A stretch of 64,000 nt of DNA from Nocardia bhagyanarayanae (GTDB lineage: Bacteria; Actinomycetota; Actinomycetes; Mycobacteriales; Mycobacteriaceae). A program made the translations under genes and the position numbers. A model generated the notes under the pieces. It was not told the DNA's origin. It did not search any database and worked only from the letters and a program-made list of their open reading frames with translations. Positions within the stretch are counted from its first letter, which is position 1, and every line of letters starts with the position of its first letter. The stretch spans positions 2,046,001-2,110,000 of the forward strand of contig NZ_VFPG01000001.1 in the NCBI RefSeq assembly GCF_006716565.1. Direction: 5' to 3'. Below, in pieces: positions 43,027 through 51,457 of this stretch.

Positions 43027-43914
43027 GTGAGCAGCGAGAAGATTCAGCGTGTCGGCGTCATCGGCGCCGGACAGATGGGTGCCGGAATCGCGGAGGTGTG
43101 CGCCCGGGCGCACGTCGACGTGCTCGTCTACGAACAGACCCGGGAACTAGCGGCCGCCGGCCGCGCCCGCATCCTGCGCTCGCTGGATCGCGGCGTGAGC
43201 AGCGGCAAGATCACCGAGCGCGAGCGTGAGCAGGCCGCGTGGCGGCTGCGCTTCACCTCCGACCTCGGCGACTTCGCCGACCGTCAGCTGGTCGTCGAGG
43301 CCGTGCTGGAGAACGAAGAGGTCAAGACCTCGATCTTCGCCGAGCTCGACAAGGTCGTCACCGACCCGAACGCGGTGCTGGCCTCCAACACCTCCTCCAT
43401 CCCGATCATGAAGATCGCCGTCGCGACCGCGAACCCCGAGCGCGTCGTCGGCATGCACTTCTTCAACCCCGTGCCGGTGCTGCCGCTGGTCGAGCTGGTC
43501 ACCACCCTCAAGACCAGCGAGGCGGTCTCCCAGCGCGCCGAGGCCTTCGCCGGTGACGTGCTCGGCAAGCAGGTCGTCCGCTCGGCCGACCGCTCCGGCT
43601 TCGTCGTCAACGCGCTGCTGGTGCCGTACCTGCTGTCCTCCATCCGCATGGTCGAATCCGGTTTCGCGACAAAGGAAGACGTCGACAAGGCCATGGTGCT
43701 CGGCTGCGCCCACCCGATGGGCCCGCTGGCGCTGACCGACCTCGTCGGTCTGGACACCGTCAAGTCGATCGCCGACTCGATGTACGCGGAATTCAAGGAG
43801 CCCCTCTACTCCGCGCCTCCGCTGCTGATGCGCATGGTCGAGGCGGGCCTGCTCGGCAAGAAGACCGGCGCGGGCTTCTACCAGTACAACTCCCCCGCCT
43901 CTCCGCGTAATTAG
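43027..43914 (+). CDS. 3-hydroxybutyryl-CoA dehydrogenase
   Basis: The 295-residue protein starts at a GTG preceded by AGGAG. It has the NAD-binding motif VGVIGAGQMGAGIAEVCA, LASNTSSIPIMKIA, the catalytic-His motif GMHFFNPVPVLPLVELV, and the C-terminal domain motifs GFVVNALLVPYL and GCAHPMGPLALTDLVGLD. It oxidises 3-hydroxybutyryl-CoA (FadB2/PaaH/Hbd group) using NAD or NADP. Its place after isocitrate lyase is a conserved pairing in Nocardia-like genomes and links short-chain acyl-CoA oxidation with the glyoxylate shunt. Confidence 0.92.
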   Translation: MSSEKIQRVGVIGAGQMGAGIAEVCARAHVDVLVYEQTRELAAAGRARILRSLDRGVSSGKITEREREQAAWRLRFTSDLGDFADRQLVVEAVLENEEVKTSIFAELDKVVTDPNAVLASNTSSIPIMKIAVATANPERVVGMHFFNPVPVLPLVELVTTLKTSEAVSQRAEAFAGDVLGKQVVRSADRSGFVVNALLVPYLLSSIRMVESGFATKEDVDKAMVLGCAHPMGPLALTDLVGLDTVKSIADSMYAEFKEPLYSAPPLLMRMVEAGLLGKKTGAGFYQYNSPASPRN

Positions 43915-44327
43915 CGGGCGGCGCGAAGCCGTCGGCGTCGGGGCGCCCGTGCCGGCGGTTGGGTGCCGAACCGATTTCGGTCGTACCCGGCGAGTTACCC
44001 GGCCCTTGCGAGATCGGTTTCGCGTCGGGCGAAGGAGTTCGCCGGGTCTTCGGCCTGGCACTCTGCAGCGTCGATCTTCGTTTCCTCAGGTGCACGTCGC
44101 CCCGCAGGTGGCGGCGTCCACCATCACCGGGCATAAGCTGCGATAGGTCTGGGTGGGTCGGCGGAGCCGCTGCTCATCGCCTCGCAGTGATACCAGTAGT
44201 AACGGCATAAGCTGCAAGGACGCCGAGTCGTTGACGCGGCTCGGCGGGACACCGAAAGCGCAGCGCTGCGCGTCCTCCGCCGTGCGGAGCGGATATCGCG
44301 CAGGTGATCGAAAGGGAGTTCCCGCGC
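43915..44327 (+). promoter_or_regulatory. Long leader region before the MetE homologue with two GCATAAGCTGC copies
   Basis: The 413-base gap holds no gene. GCATAAGCTGC occurs at 44131-44141 and again at 44205-44215, 74 bases apart, and could be two -10-type elements or operator sites. CGCCGAG and CTCGGCG (44222-44247) can form a hairpin close to the gene, and AAAGGGAG at 44311-44318 is its ribosome site. I looked for cobalamin and SAM riboswitch signatures and saw none that I would defend. Confidence 0.35.
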
Positions 44328-46631
44328 ATGGTCAACGTCACGGATGGCTACGGGTCGAGCATTCTGGGTTATCCCAGGATCGGGCCGCACCGGGAACTCA
44401 AGCGGGCACTGGAGTCCTACTGGCGCGGTTCGCTCTCGCGCGCGGAACTGCTCGCGGTCGGCCGCGACATCCAGGAGCAGCAGTTCAGCGAACTGGCGGC
44501 CACCGGACTCACCCAGGTGCCCGGCAACACCTTCTCCTTCTACGACCACGTCCTCGACAACGCGCTGATGTTCGGCGCGGTGCCGAAGCGGTTCCAGCCC
44601 TACCGGGACGTCATGGAGCCTCTGGACTTCTACTTCCTGATGGCGCGCGGCCGGCCCGATCTGCCGCCGCTGGAGCTGGTGCGCTACATCGACACCAACT
44701 ACCACTACCGCCAGCCTGAGCTGGACGCCGAGACCGAGTTCTCGCTACATCCCGAGGCCCTGCTCGACGAATTCGACCGTGCCAAGGCGCAAGGCATCGA
44801 GCTGCGGCCGGTCATGCTCGGTCCGCTCTCGCTGCTGCTGCTCTCCAAGGCGGGGCAGGTGCCCGGCGAGCCCGAGTTCGACACGCTCACCCTCTTGGAC
44901 AAGCTGCTCCCGGTCTACGAAGAGCTGTTCGAGATCCTCGCCAAGCGCGGCGCGACCTGCGTCCAGCTGGACGAGCCGATGTTCACCGCCGAGCGCAGCG
45001 ACGCCGAGCTGGCCGCGTTCGAGCGCGCCTACCAGCGGCTGTCCCACGCGCCGCTGCGGCCGCGGATGCTTGTCACCGGTCAGTACGGCGACTTCGGTCC
45101 GGCGCTGACCATTCTCGCCGCGTCCAATGTCGAGGCCATCGGTCTGGACTTGGCCAGCCACCGAATCCGCCCCGACGATCTCGCCGAGGTGCCCGGCATC
45201 CGCCGCAAGCGGCTGTACGCGGGCGTGATCAGCGGCCGCAACGTGTGGCGCGCGGACCGCTACGTGACGCTGGAATACCTCAACGAGCTGGCCAAGGTGT
45301 GCCCGGATCTGGTCGTCTCCACCGGAAGCACGCTGCTGCACGTGCCCTACGACCTGCTCGTCGAATACGACATCGAGGGCAACGTCGCCGATCGCCTGGC
45401 CTTCGCGAAACAGAAGGTGGGCGAGGTGGTTTCGCTCGCCAAGGCGCTCACCGAGGGTCCGTCCGACAAGTGGCGCAAGCGGCCGACGGAGGTCCACTTC
45501 AAGCAGAAGCACGCTGTGCGCCAACGGGTTTACGCGATCACGCCGCAGATGCGCGAGCGCGAACCCTACGCGCAGCGCCGAATCGCCCAGCAGGCCAAGC
45601 TGAATCTGCCGCCGGTGCCGACCACCACGCTCGGCTCGTTCCCGCAGACCGACCGAATCCGCCAGGCCCGTTACGAATTGGGCGAGGGCAGGTTGTCCTA
45701 CGAGGAGTACCGCAAGCGGATCGAGGCCGAGATCGAGGCGACGATCCGGTTGCAGGAGGACATCGGCCTGGATGTGCTCGTGCACGGCGAGCACGAGCGC
45801 AACGACATGATCCAGTACTTCGCCGAGCTGCTGGACGGCTTCGCGACCACCCACTTCGGCTGGGTGCAGGTCTACGGGTCTCGTTGCGTGCGACCGCCGA
45901 TCATCTACGGCGACGTCTCGCGTCCCGCGCCGATGTCGGTGGACTGGATCACCTACGCCCAGTCGCTCACCGACAAGCCGGTCAAGGGCATGGTCACCGG
46001 CCCGGTCACCATGATCGCGCGGTCGTTCGTGCGCCAGGACCAGCCGCTGCACGAGACGGCCGACCAGGTCGCACTGGCGATCCGTGACGAGGTGGTGGAC
46101 CTGGAGCGCGCGGGCATCTCGATCATCCAGGTGGACGAGCCCGCGATCCGAGAAATGTTGCCGCTGCGCGACATCGGGCGCGCTGAGTACCTGCGCTGGG
46201 CGGTCGGCGCGTTCCGGCTGGCGACCTCGGGTGTTCGGCCGGAGACTCAGATCCACACGCACATCGGTTATTCCGGCCGCGCCGAAGTGGTGGAAGCCAT
46301 CGAGCAGCTCGACGCCGACGTCACCGCGATCGTCGCGACCCGCTCCATCGAGTGGGTGCTCAAGGTGCTCAAGGAGGACTGCGCCTCGGGTCACGGATTG
46401 AGCCATGGGGTGGGTCCCGGTGTGTACGAAAGCCGTTCCGCCCGTATCCCGGACATCGATGAACTCGACGAGTTGCTGACGGCCGCGGCCGAGGCCGTGA
46501 CGCCGGAACGGCTGTGGGCCAACCCGGATGGTGGGCTCAAGACGCGGCACTACTGGCAGTTGGAGCCCTCGTTGCGCAATATGGTCGCGGCTGCCCGGCG
46601 TATCCGGAGGCGCATTCCGGCGGCCGAATAG
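44328..46631 (+). CDS. metE: MetE-family cobalamin-independent methionine synthase homologue lacking zinc ligands
   Basis: This 767-residue protein is full length for MetE, with both barrels: N-terminal ILGYPRIGPHRELKRALESY and C-terminal VLVHGEHERNDMIQYFAELL, VQVYGSRCVRPPIIYGDVSR, WITYAQSLTDKPVKGMVTGP and IQVDEPAIREMLPLR. Canonical MetE binds zinc through His641, Cys643, Glu665 and Cys726 (E. coli numbers). Here HTHxCYS is HTHIGYS, the IETSRS Glu is Val (IVATRS), and NPDCGLKT is NPDGGLKT. Three of four ligands are gone. Methyl transfer to homocysteine by the usual mechanism is therefore doubtful. It may be a paralogue with another role. ATG 44328 follows AAAGGGAG at 44311-44318. Confidence 0.85.
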   Translation: MVNVTDGYGSSILGYPRIGPHRELKRALESYWRGSLSRAELLAVGRDIQEQQFSELAATGLTQVPGNTFSFYDHVLDNALMFGAVPKRFQPYRDVMEPLDFYFLMARGRPDLPPLELVRYIDTNYHYRQPELDAETEFSLHPEALLDEFDRAKAQGIELRPVMLGPLSLLLLSKAGQVPGEPEFDTLTLLDKLLPVYEELFEILAKRGATCVQLDEPMFTAERSDAELAAFERAYQRLSHAPLRPRMLVTGQYGDFGPALTILAASNVEAIGLDLASHRIRPDDLAEVPGIRRKRLYAGVISGRNVWRADRYVTLEYLNELAKVCPDLVVSTGSTLLHVPYDLLVEYDIEGNVADRLAFAKQKVGEVVSLAKALTEGPSDKWRKRPTEVHFKQKHAVRQRVYAITPQMREREPYAQRRIAQQAKLNLPPVPTTTLGSFPQTDRIRQARYELGEGRLSYEEYRKRIEAEIEATIRLQEDIGLDVLVHGEHERNDMIQYFAELLDGFATTHFGWVQVYGSRCVRPPIIYGDVSRPAPMSVDWITYAQSLTDKPVKGMVTGPVTMIARSFVRQDQPLHETADQVALAIRDEVVDLERAGISIIQVDEPAIREMLPLRDIGRAEYLRWAVGAFRLATSGVRPETQIHTHIGYSGRAEVVEAIEQLDADVTAIVATRSIEWVLKVLKEDCASGHGLSHGVGPGVYESRSARIPDIDELDELLTAAAEAVTPERLWANPDGGLKTRHYWQLEPSLRNMVAAARRIRRRIPAAE

Positions 46632-46643
46632 TTCGACGACACG

Positions 46644-46688
46644 GGCCGCCTCTCCGTCGCGAAACGGAGAGGCGGCCTTTGTTTTCGT
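46644..46688 (+). terminator. Rho-independent terminator after metE
   Basis: GGCCGCCTCTCCGT pairs over 14 bases with ACGGAGAGGCGGCC across a CGCGAA loop and is followed by TTTGTTTTCGTGTT. It begins 12 bases after the stop and is the best classical terminator in the window. Confidence 0.9.
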
Positions 46689-46709
46689 GTTGTCGGGTGT
46701 GCTGCTGCG

Positions 46710-48185
46710 GTATCTTGGCGGCCCGGGGGCCTAGCGGATCGGCGGATCGTGTGGTCCTGCGGCGTAGCGAATCGGCGCGTCGGCGTGGGCCCGGCGTCTC
46801 GGCGGCTCAGCGGCGTAGCGAATCGGTGCTCCGCAGCCCGGTGGCCCAGTGGATTGGCGGCCTAGCGGCTCGGCGGCCCGGCGGTTCAGCGATTCGGCGT
46901 GGCCCTGCGGATGCGCTGGCTGACCGCCGACGGAGTGACCCAGCGTGGCGATTCGGCGGCCCGGCGTTCCGGCGGCCTAGCGAATCGGCGTGGTCCGGCA
47001 GTCCCGGCAGCTCGGCGGCGTGGCGAATCAGTGCCCCAGCGGCTCGGCGGCTGAGCGAATCAGCGGCCTAGCGGCTCGGTGGCTCGGTGGTCTAGCGAAT
47101 CGGCGCATCGGCGTGGCTCGAGGTCTCGGCGGCTCAGCGGCTCATCGTCCCAGCGTCCCAGCGTCCCAGCGTCCCAGCATCCCGGCGGCCTGGCAGCCCG
47201 GTAGCCCAGTGGCTTGGCGGCCTAGCGGCTCGGTGGGTCGGTGGCCCGGCGGGTCTAGCGAATCGGCGTGGCCCTGCGGCGTGGCGATTCGGCGGCCCGG
47301 TTTTCCGGCGGCCTAGCGAATCGGCGTGGTCCGGCAGTCCCGGCAGCTCGGCGGCGTGGCGAATCAGTGCCCCAGCGGCTCGGCGGCTGAGCGAATCAGC
47401 GGCCTAGCGGCTCGGTGGCTCGGTGGTCTAGCGAATCGGCGCATCGGCGTGGCTCGAGGTCTCGGCGGCTCAGCGGCTCATCGTCCCAGCGTCCCAGCGT
47501 CCCAGCGTCCCAGCGTCCCAGCGTCCCAGCGTCCCAGCGTCCCGGCATCCCAGCGGCCCGGCGGCCCAGCGGCTTGGCGGCCTAGCGTCTCGGTGGCCTC
47601 GGTGATCGGTGGCTCGGCGTGGGTCCGCGGCGTGGCGAATCGGCGGCCCGGCGTTCCGGCGGTATAGCGCATCGGCGTGGCCGGCGGCCCCGTCGTCTCG
47701 GCGGTCCGGCGGCCCAGCGCCTCGGTGGCTCGGCGTCTAGCGGATCGGTGTGGCCGCCCGGCGTGGCAAATCGGTGGCCCCGCAGCCCGGCAGCCCGGCA
47801 GCCCGGCGGCCTAGCGGATCGGCGGTCGGTGTGGTCCTGCGGCGTAGCGAATCGGCGCATCGGCGTGGGCCCGGCGTCTCGGCGGCTCAGCGGCGTAGCG
47901 AATCGGTGCCCCGCACCCCGGCGGCCCAGCGGCTTGGCGGCCTAGCGTCCCGGTGGCTCGGCGGCGTAGCGACTCGGCGTGGCCTGCGGCCCGGCGTCTC
48001 GATGACCCAGTGTCTCGGCCGCTCGGCGGTCTAGCGAATCGGTGTCATGGCGGCCCAGCGTGCAGCTCAGCGGACTGGCGTATCGGCGGCGGTGTTCCGG
48101 CGGCCTAGGGAATCGGTGTGGCCCGGCGGCCTCGGCAGCTTGGTGGCGTAGCGAATCGGTGGCTTAGCGGCTCGGTGGCTCGCAA
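46710..48185. repeat. 1.5-kb degenerate octamer array, consensus CYYRGCGG
   Basis: The whole stretch can be cut into eight-base units such as CCTAGCGG, CTCGGCGG, CCCGGCGG, CCCAGTGG, ATTGGCGG and TTCAGCGA, roughly 180 in a row. Near 47146 and again near 47485 the units become exact copies of GTCCCAGC (about four and about eight). CTAG, normally rare in bacterial DNA, is frequent here. The array starts right after the metE terminator and ends before the operator at 48218. Because eight is not a multiple of three and the unit lacks stops in several frames, long open frames appear on both strands. I regard them as non-coding. Confidence 0.85.
46944..47516 (+). repeat. 336-bp direct duplication inside the octamer array
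   Basis: The segment from about 46944 to 47180 recurs at 47280 to 47516, a 336-base offset, with only about two differences at the start and then a different number of GTCCCAGC units. This is recent segmental duplication plus unit-number change, as by slipped replication or unequal exchange. A shorter near-copy of about 110 bases links 46732-46840 with about 47812-47920. Confidence 0.8.
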
Positions 48186-48217
48186 AATCGTGCGGGCTGG
48201 AAGACATGGTATTTCGG

Positions 48218-48233
48218 TACGGTACGTACCGTA
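48218..48233. promoter_or_regulatory. Perfect 16-bp palindrome, probable TetR operator
   Basis: TACGGTACGTACCGTA is a perfect palindrome ending 10 bases before the ATG at 48244. A -10-like TATCAT (48232-48237) overlaps it, so transcription would begin about at the start codon and the mRNA would be leaderless. The TetR gene that overlaps the downstream VOC gene is the obvious candidate to bind it and autoregulate. Confidence 0.6.
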
Positions 48234-48243
48234 TCATTTGTGG

Positions 48244-48669
48244 ATGGCTGTGGATGAACGAGCGTGGCCCGATTCGCTACGGGTCGCGCAGGTCCGGATC
48301 GCTCGGCCGACGGATCGGCTCGACGAGGTGGTGCGGTTCTATGTCGAGGGGGTCGGGCTGCGGGAGCTGTACCGATTCGAGAACCACGCGGGGTACGACG
48401 GCGTGATGCTCGGTCTGCCCGGCGCGGACTATCACCTGGAGTTCACCTCGCATGTGGACGGAAGTCCTGGAGACGCACCGAGTTCCGAGAATCTACTGGT
48501 CCTCTACTTCGAGGGTGAAGCGCAGATGTACGACGCGGCGCAGCGGCTCGGCGAATACGGCGTCGAGCCGGTGTCGCTCGAGAATCCGTACTGGGCGGCC
48601 AACGGCGACTTGGGCTTTCCCGATCCGGACGGCTGGCTGGTCGTGTTGATGCCGCGGCCGGTGTTCTGA
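48244..48669 (+). CDS. VOC-superfamily (glyoxalase/dioxygenase-fold) protein
   Basis: The 141-residue protein is one VOC module pair: RVAQVRIARPTDRLDEVVRF, FENHAGYDGVMLGLPGADYH, LEFTSHVDGS and FPDPDGWLVVLMPR. Metal-ligand positions (His in YHLEF; late Glu is replaced by VLMP) are incomplete, so the reaction is uncertain. Such proteins often handle small toxic molecules or bind drugs. I choose ATG 48244, since the upstream open frame lies in the octamer array. Its stop overlaps the TetR start (TGATG), and a palindromic operator covers its promoter, suggesting an inducible detoxification pair. Confidence 0.8.
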   Translation: MAVDERAWPDSLRVAQVRIARPTDRLDEVVRFYVEGVGLRELYRFENHAGYDGVMLGLPGADYHLEFTSHVDGSPGDAPSSENLLVLYFEGEAQMYDAAQRLGEYGVEPVSLENPYWAANGDLGFPDPDGWLVVLMPRPVF

Positions 48670-49235
48670 TGGCGGGGCGGGCGCGCGACAACCGGATCGA
48701 CGCCGCGGTCTTGACGGCCGCGCGAGAACTGCTGGACGAGAACGGATATGCCGAGCTGACGATCGGCGGTGTGGCGACGCGGTCGGGAATTCACCGACCC
48801 GCGATCTATCGGCGTTGGCCGTCCAAGCGGCATCTGGTCGTGGCGGTGGTCGCCGATCTGCTCGGCCTGCGGCCCACTGCGAACACGGGGGATCTGCGGG
48901 CCGACCTGACCGCGGCGATGCGGGATTTGGTTGCGGCCCTGCGCGATACATCGCTCGATCGCGTGCTGCCCGCGCTGCTCGCGGACCTGGCCAATGACCC
49001 AGAACTGCGCGAGCACTTCCTTGCCGTCGTCTTCGAGCCGCGGCGGCGGACCACCGAGACCGCGCTGCGCGCGGCGATCGAACGCGGCGAGGTGCGCCCC
49101 GAGATCGACATGGACTTCGTGCTGGATGCCGTCGCGGCGCCCATCTACTTCCGCGCGCTGTTCGGTCATCTGCCGCTGGACGACGAACTCGCCGAGTCTT
49201 CGGTGGACGCGGTTCTGGGTCTGATCGTCCGGTGA
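48669..49235 (+). CDS. TetR-family regulator of the VOC gene
   Basis: The 188-residue protein has a TetR helix-turn-helix (AAVLTAARELLDENGYAELT, IGGVATRSGIHRPAIYRRWP) and a C-terminal domain of the TetR_C type with ALLADLANDPELREHFLAVV and ERGEVRPEIDMDFVLDAVAA. It is translationally coupled to the VOC gene. It most likely represses its own operon through the palindrome at 48218. The inducer is unknown. Confidence 0.87.
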   Translation: MAGRARDNRIDAAVLTAARELLDENGYAELTIGGVATRSGIHRPAIYRRWPSKRHLVVAVVADLLGLRPTANTGDLRADLTAAMRDLVAALRDTSLDRVLPALLADLANDPELREHFLAVVFEPRRRTTETALRAAIERGEVRPEIDMDFVLDAVAAPIYFRALFGHLPLDDELAESSVDAVLGLIVR

Positions 49236-49269
49236 CCTGGTCGCTCCGGCGCGATGTCCCGCGAGGCGA

Positions 49270-49347
49270 TCAGGAGGCGACCGCGATGGTGCGCCGTTTG
49301 GTGACCTGTTCGATCGGCAGCCGTTCGGCAAGTTCTTCCAGCGGCCG
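49270..49347 (-). other. In-frame protein-like extension after the TGA of the AI-2E transporter gene
   Basis: Immediately after the transporter's TGA (49348-49350) the same frame continues for 25 codons (LEELAERLPIEQVTKRRTIA then VAS) to a second TGA at 49270. It has coding-like third positions and a plausible amphipathic tail. The first stop has the context TGAC, which is the leakiest for UGA. It may be a nonsense mutation, read-through or the end of a longer ancestral gene. Confidence 0.4.
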
Positions 49348-50730
49348 TCAGCGCTGGGCGCGGGTGAGCCGAAGCATGAGCTCGCGCATTCTTTTTCGGC
49401 CGTTCGGCTTCGTCGGTTCGGGAGCCGGCGCTTCCACGTCGGTTTCGACCTCGTAGCGGCGGATATAGGCGCCCGCGAAGGCTTGCACGGTGGCGGTGAC
49501 GGGGATGGCGAGCAACGCGCCCGTCGGGCCGAGTAGCGCGGCGCCCGCGATCACCGCGCCGAAGGCGACTGCGGGATGCATGTCGAGGGTGGTGGCGGTG
49601 ATGCGCGGTTGCAGGACGTAGTTCTCGAATTGCTGGTACAGGACGATGAATCCGAGGATCCACAGCCCGTCACCGGGGCCGCCGTTCACCAAGGCGACGA
49701 TCACCGGAAGGGCGCCGGCCAGGTAGGTGCCGACGGTCGGAATGAACTGGGAGACAACGCCGACCCACAGCGCGAGCGCGAACGCCGATGGCACGTCGAG
49801 CACTCGCAGCACCACGTAGTGCGCAAGTGTCGAGCAGACGGCGAGCAGGCCGCGTGAGTAGATGTAGCCGCCGGTCTTCTCGACCGCGATGTCCCAGGCG
49901 CGCAGCACGTGTCGCTGACGGTGCGGTGGAAGCAGCGAGGACATGGCGTTGCGGAAGCGCGGACCGTCGGCGGCGAAGTAGTAGGTGAACAGCAGCACAC
50001 CGAGGATCTGGAAGAGCGCGCCGATCGCGGCCGTGCCGATGCCCCAGGCGTTTTCGGCCAAGCCGACCAGGTAGCCCTCGATCTGGTCGCTCCACTCCGT
50101 CGCGTATTTCTGGATGTCGGTGCCGGAGAGCTCGGTGTTGAACGTCTGGTTGACCCAGTCGACGACGCGGTCGGCGTACTCGGGCGCGTTCTGCACCAGC
50201 GTGGTCACCTGGTCGACGAGCAGCGAGCCGAGCGTCCACACGAACCCGCCGACTATCAGCAGCAGGCCGAGGAACACCACGCCCGTCGCGAGCCCGCGCC
50301 GCACGCCGCGCGCGGCGAGCCAGTTGACCGCGGGTTCGATGGCGAAGGCGAGGAACAGCGAGACCATCAGCACGGTGAGCAGACCCTGGAGTCGCTGCAA
50401 CACCCAGAATCCGAAGATCAGGCCCGCGATCGTCGCGGCGGCGAGCAGGAAGGCGCGCAGCAGCCAAGGGGGTGGACCGGCCGAGAGGTCGGTGAGCACT
50501 CCGCCGCGGTCCGATGCGGGCTTGCGCTTCTCCGAGCTCGGCGCTTCGGGTTTCGGTGCGGTCGGCGCTGGGTGATCCGCTGTCCCGGAACGCGGCTTCG
50601 TCGGTCCGGATGCTTCGGGGCGCGGCTCCTTCGGGCCGGGCACCCGGTTACGTGGTGCGCCGGACTCGCGCGAGGCGGAATCTCCCGCATCGGACTTCGG
50701 GTTGGTCGAGTCTTCGTCATCCGCGGACAC
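49348..50730 (-). CDS. AI-2E family transporter (PerM/TqsA-type membrane protein)
   Basis: From the GTG at 50730 the protein has 460 residues. A polar N-terminal tail of about 95 residues rich in Pro, Lys and Glu precedes the membrane part. That part has about seven or eight hydrophobic segments, including VLMVSLFLAFAIEPAVNWLA, GVVFLGLLLIVGGFVWTLG, GALFQILGVLLFTYYFAADG and VSQFIPTVGTYLAGALPVIV. The last is the family's conserved proline/glycine motif, followed by YQQFENYVLQPRI. The family exports small molecules or ions; AI-2 itself is proven for few members. Convergent with the TetR gene. An in-frame extension follows the TGA. Confidence 0.87.
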   Translation of the reverse strand: MSADDEDSTNPKSDAGDSASRESGAPRNRVPGPKEPRPEASGPTKPRSGTADHPAPTAPKPEAPSSEKRKPASDRGGVLTDLSAGPPPWLLRAFLLAAATIAGLIFGFWVLQRLQGLLTVLMVSLFLAFAIEPAVNWLAARGVRRGLATGVVFLGLLLIVGGFVWTLGSLLVDQVTTLVQNAPEYADRVVDWVNQTFNTELSGTDIQKYATEWSDQIEGYLVGLAENAWGIGTAAIGALFQILGVLLFTYYFAADGPRFRNAMSSLLPPHRQRHVLRAWDIAVEKTGGYIYSRGLLAVCSTLAHYVVLRVLDVPSAFALALWVGVVSQFIPTVGTYLAGALPVIVALVNGGPGDGLWILGFIVLYQQFENYVLQPRITATTLDMHPAVAFGAVIAGAALLGPTGALLAIPVTATVQAFAGAYIRRYEVETDVEAPAPEPTKPNGRKRMRELMLRLTRAQR

Positions 50731-50960
50731 AAATCCACGGTACTTACGCGAGAGGAACCCGCGCCCCGCAACATGCCAGCGTGCACGTGAACGCTGTCGG
50801 GCGGATGGGGGCGATTGATCATGGATGGCTGCTGTGGAGGCGCTGATTTGCCGCTGTTGGACCGAGCCTGTGGACAACTCGCGAATGGCCCGCGTGGATG
50901 CGGGCGGTGTGGGCGGTTGGCGCTGCCGGGCGAGTCCGGAAGGCTGGTCCGGGGCGGAGG

Positions 50961-51290
50961 TTGCGTTGGGGTGACGGTGCCCAGCGGTGCGGGTGTCCGA
51001 GAGGGTATGCCTGACTTTGGGTGTTCGGCTCGGTTGGGTGGGGCCGTTGCGTTGGGACGACGGTGCCCAATGTTGTGGCGTTCAAGTGGGTGCGCCTGGC
51101 TTTGGGTTCTTGGGCTCAGTTCGGGGTGGTCGCTGCGGTTGGGTGACGGTGCGCAGTGGTTTGGGTGTCCGAGGGGTCTGCTTTAGGTTCGTGGGCTCGG
51201 GCGGGTGCGGTCGTTGCGTTGGGGTGACGGTGACGGTGCCCAATGTTGCGGGTTCCCAAGGGTGCGCCTGCCCAGGTTTTCCTCGGAGCA
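50961..51290. repeat. Four imperfect tandem copies of an about 85-bp unit
   Basis: Units start at 50961, 51047, 51134 and 51213 with TTGCGTTGGGGTGACGGTGC or close variants, and share internal words such as TGGGTGTCCGAG and CTTTGGGTTC. Spacing is 86, 87 and 79 bases. The DNA is G/T-rich on the forward strand, unlike the coding strands around it. No gene is supported. This is the second array type in the 46.7-52.8 kb region. Confidence 0.7.
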
Positions 51291-51457
51291 GTGCTGGGCG
51301 CGTCGTGTGCCGTACCCGGCTTACCTCCCGCAGTTGGGTGGGCGGGGTTCGGCTTCCGGCGTGGTCATCTGGCTGTGGTTGCGTTTAAGGAGTGCAAGCG
51401 GAAAGAGTTCTTTGGCCGGTCGACCGTGGGAGGGCTGTTGGCCTGTCAAGGGCGCAT

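Noticed and set aside
43960..44320. Cobalamin or SAM riboswitch before the MetE homologue
   Set aside because: I looked for the B12-box and SAM-IV type conserved words and found none; only simple hairpins and an 11-base repeat are present.
46990..47945. Long forward reading frames giving Gly/Ala/Arg-rich repeat proteins in the octamer array
   Set aside because: Several frames on both strands are open because the octamer lacks stops. There is no ribosome site, no codon bias and the text changes with every unit.
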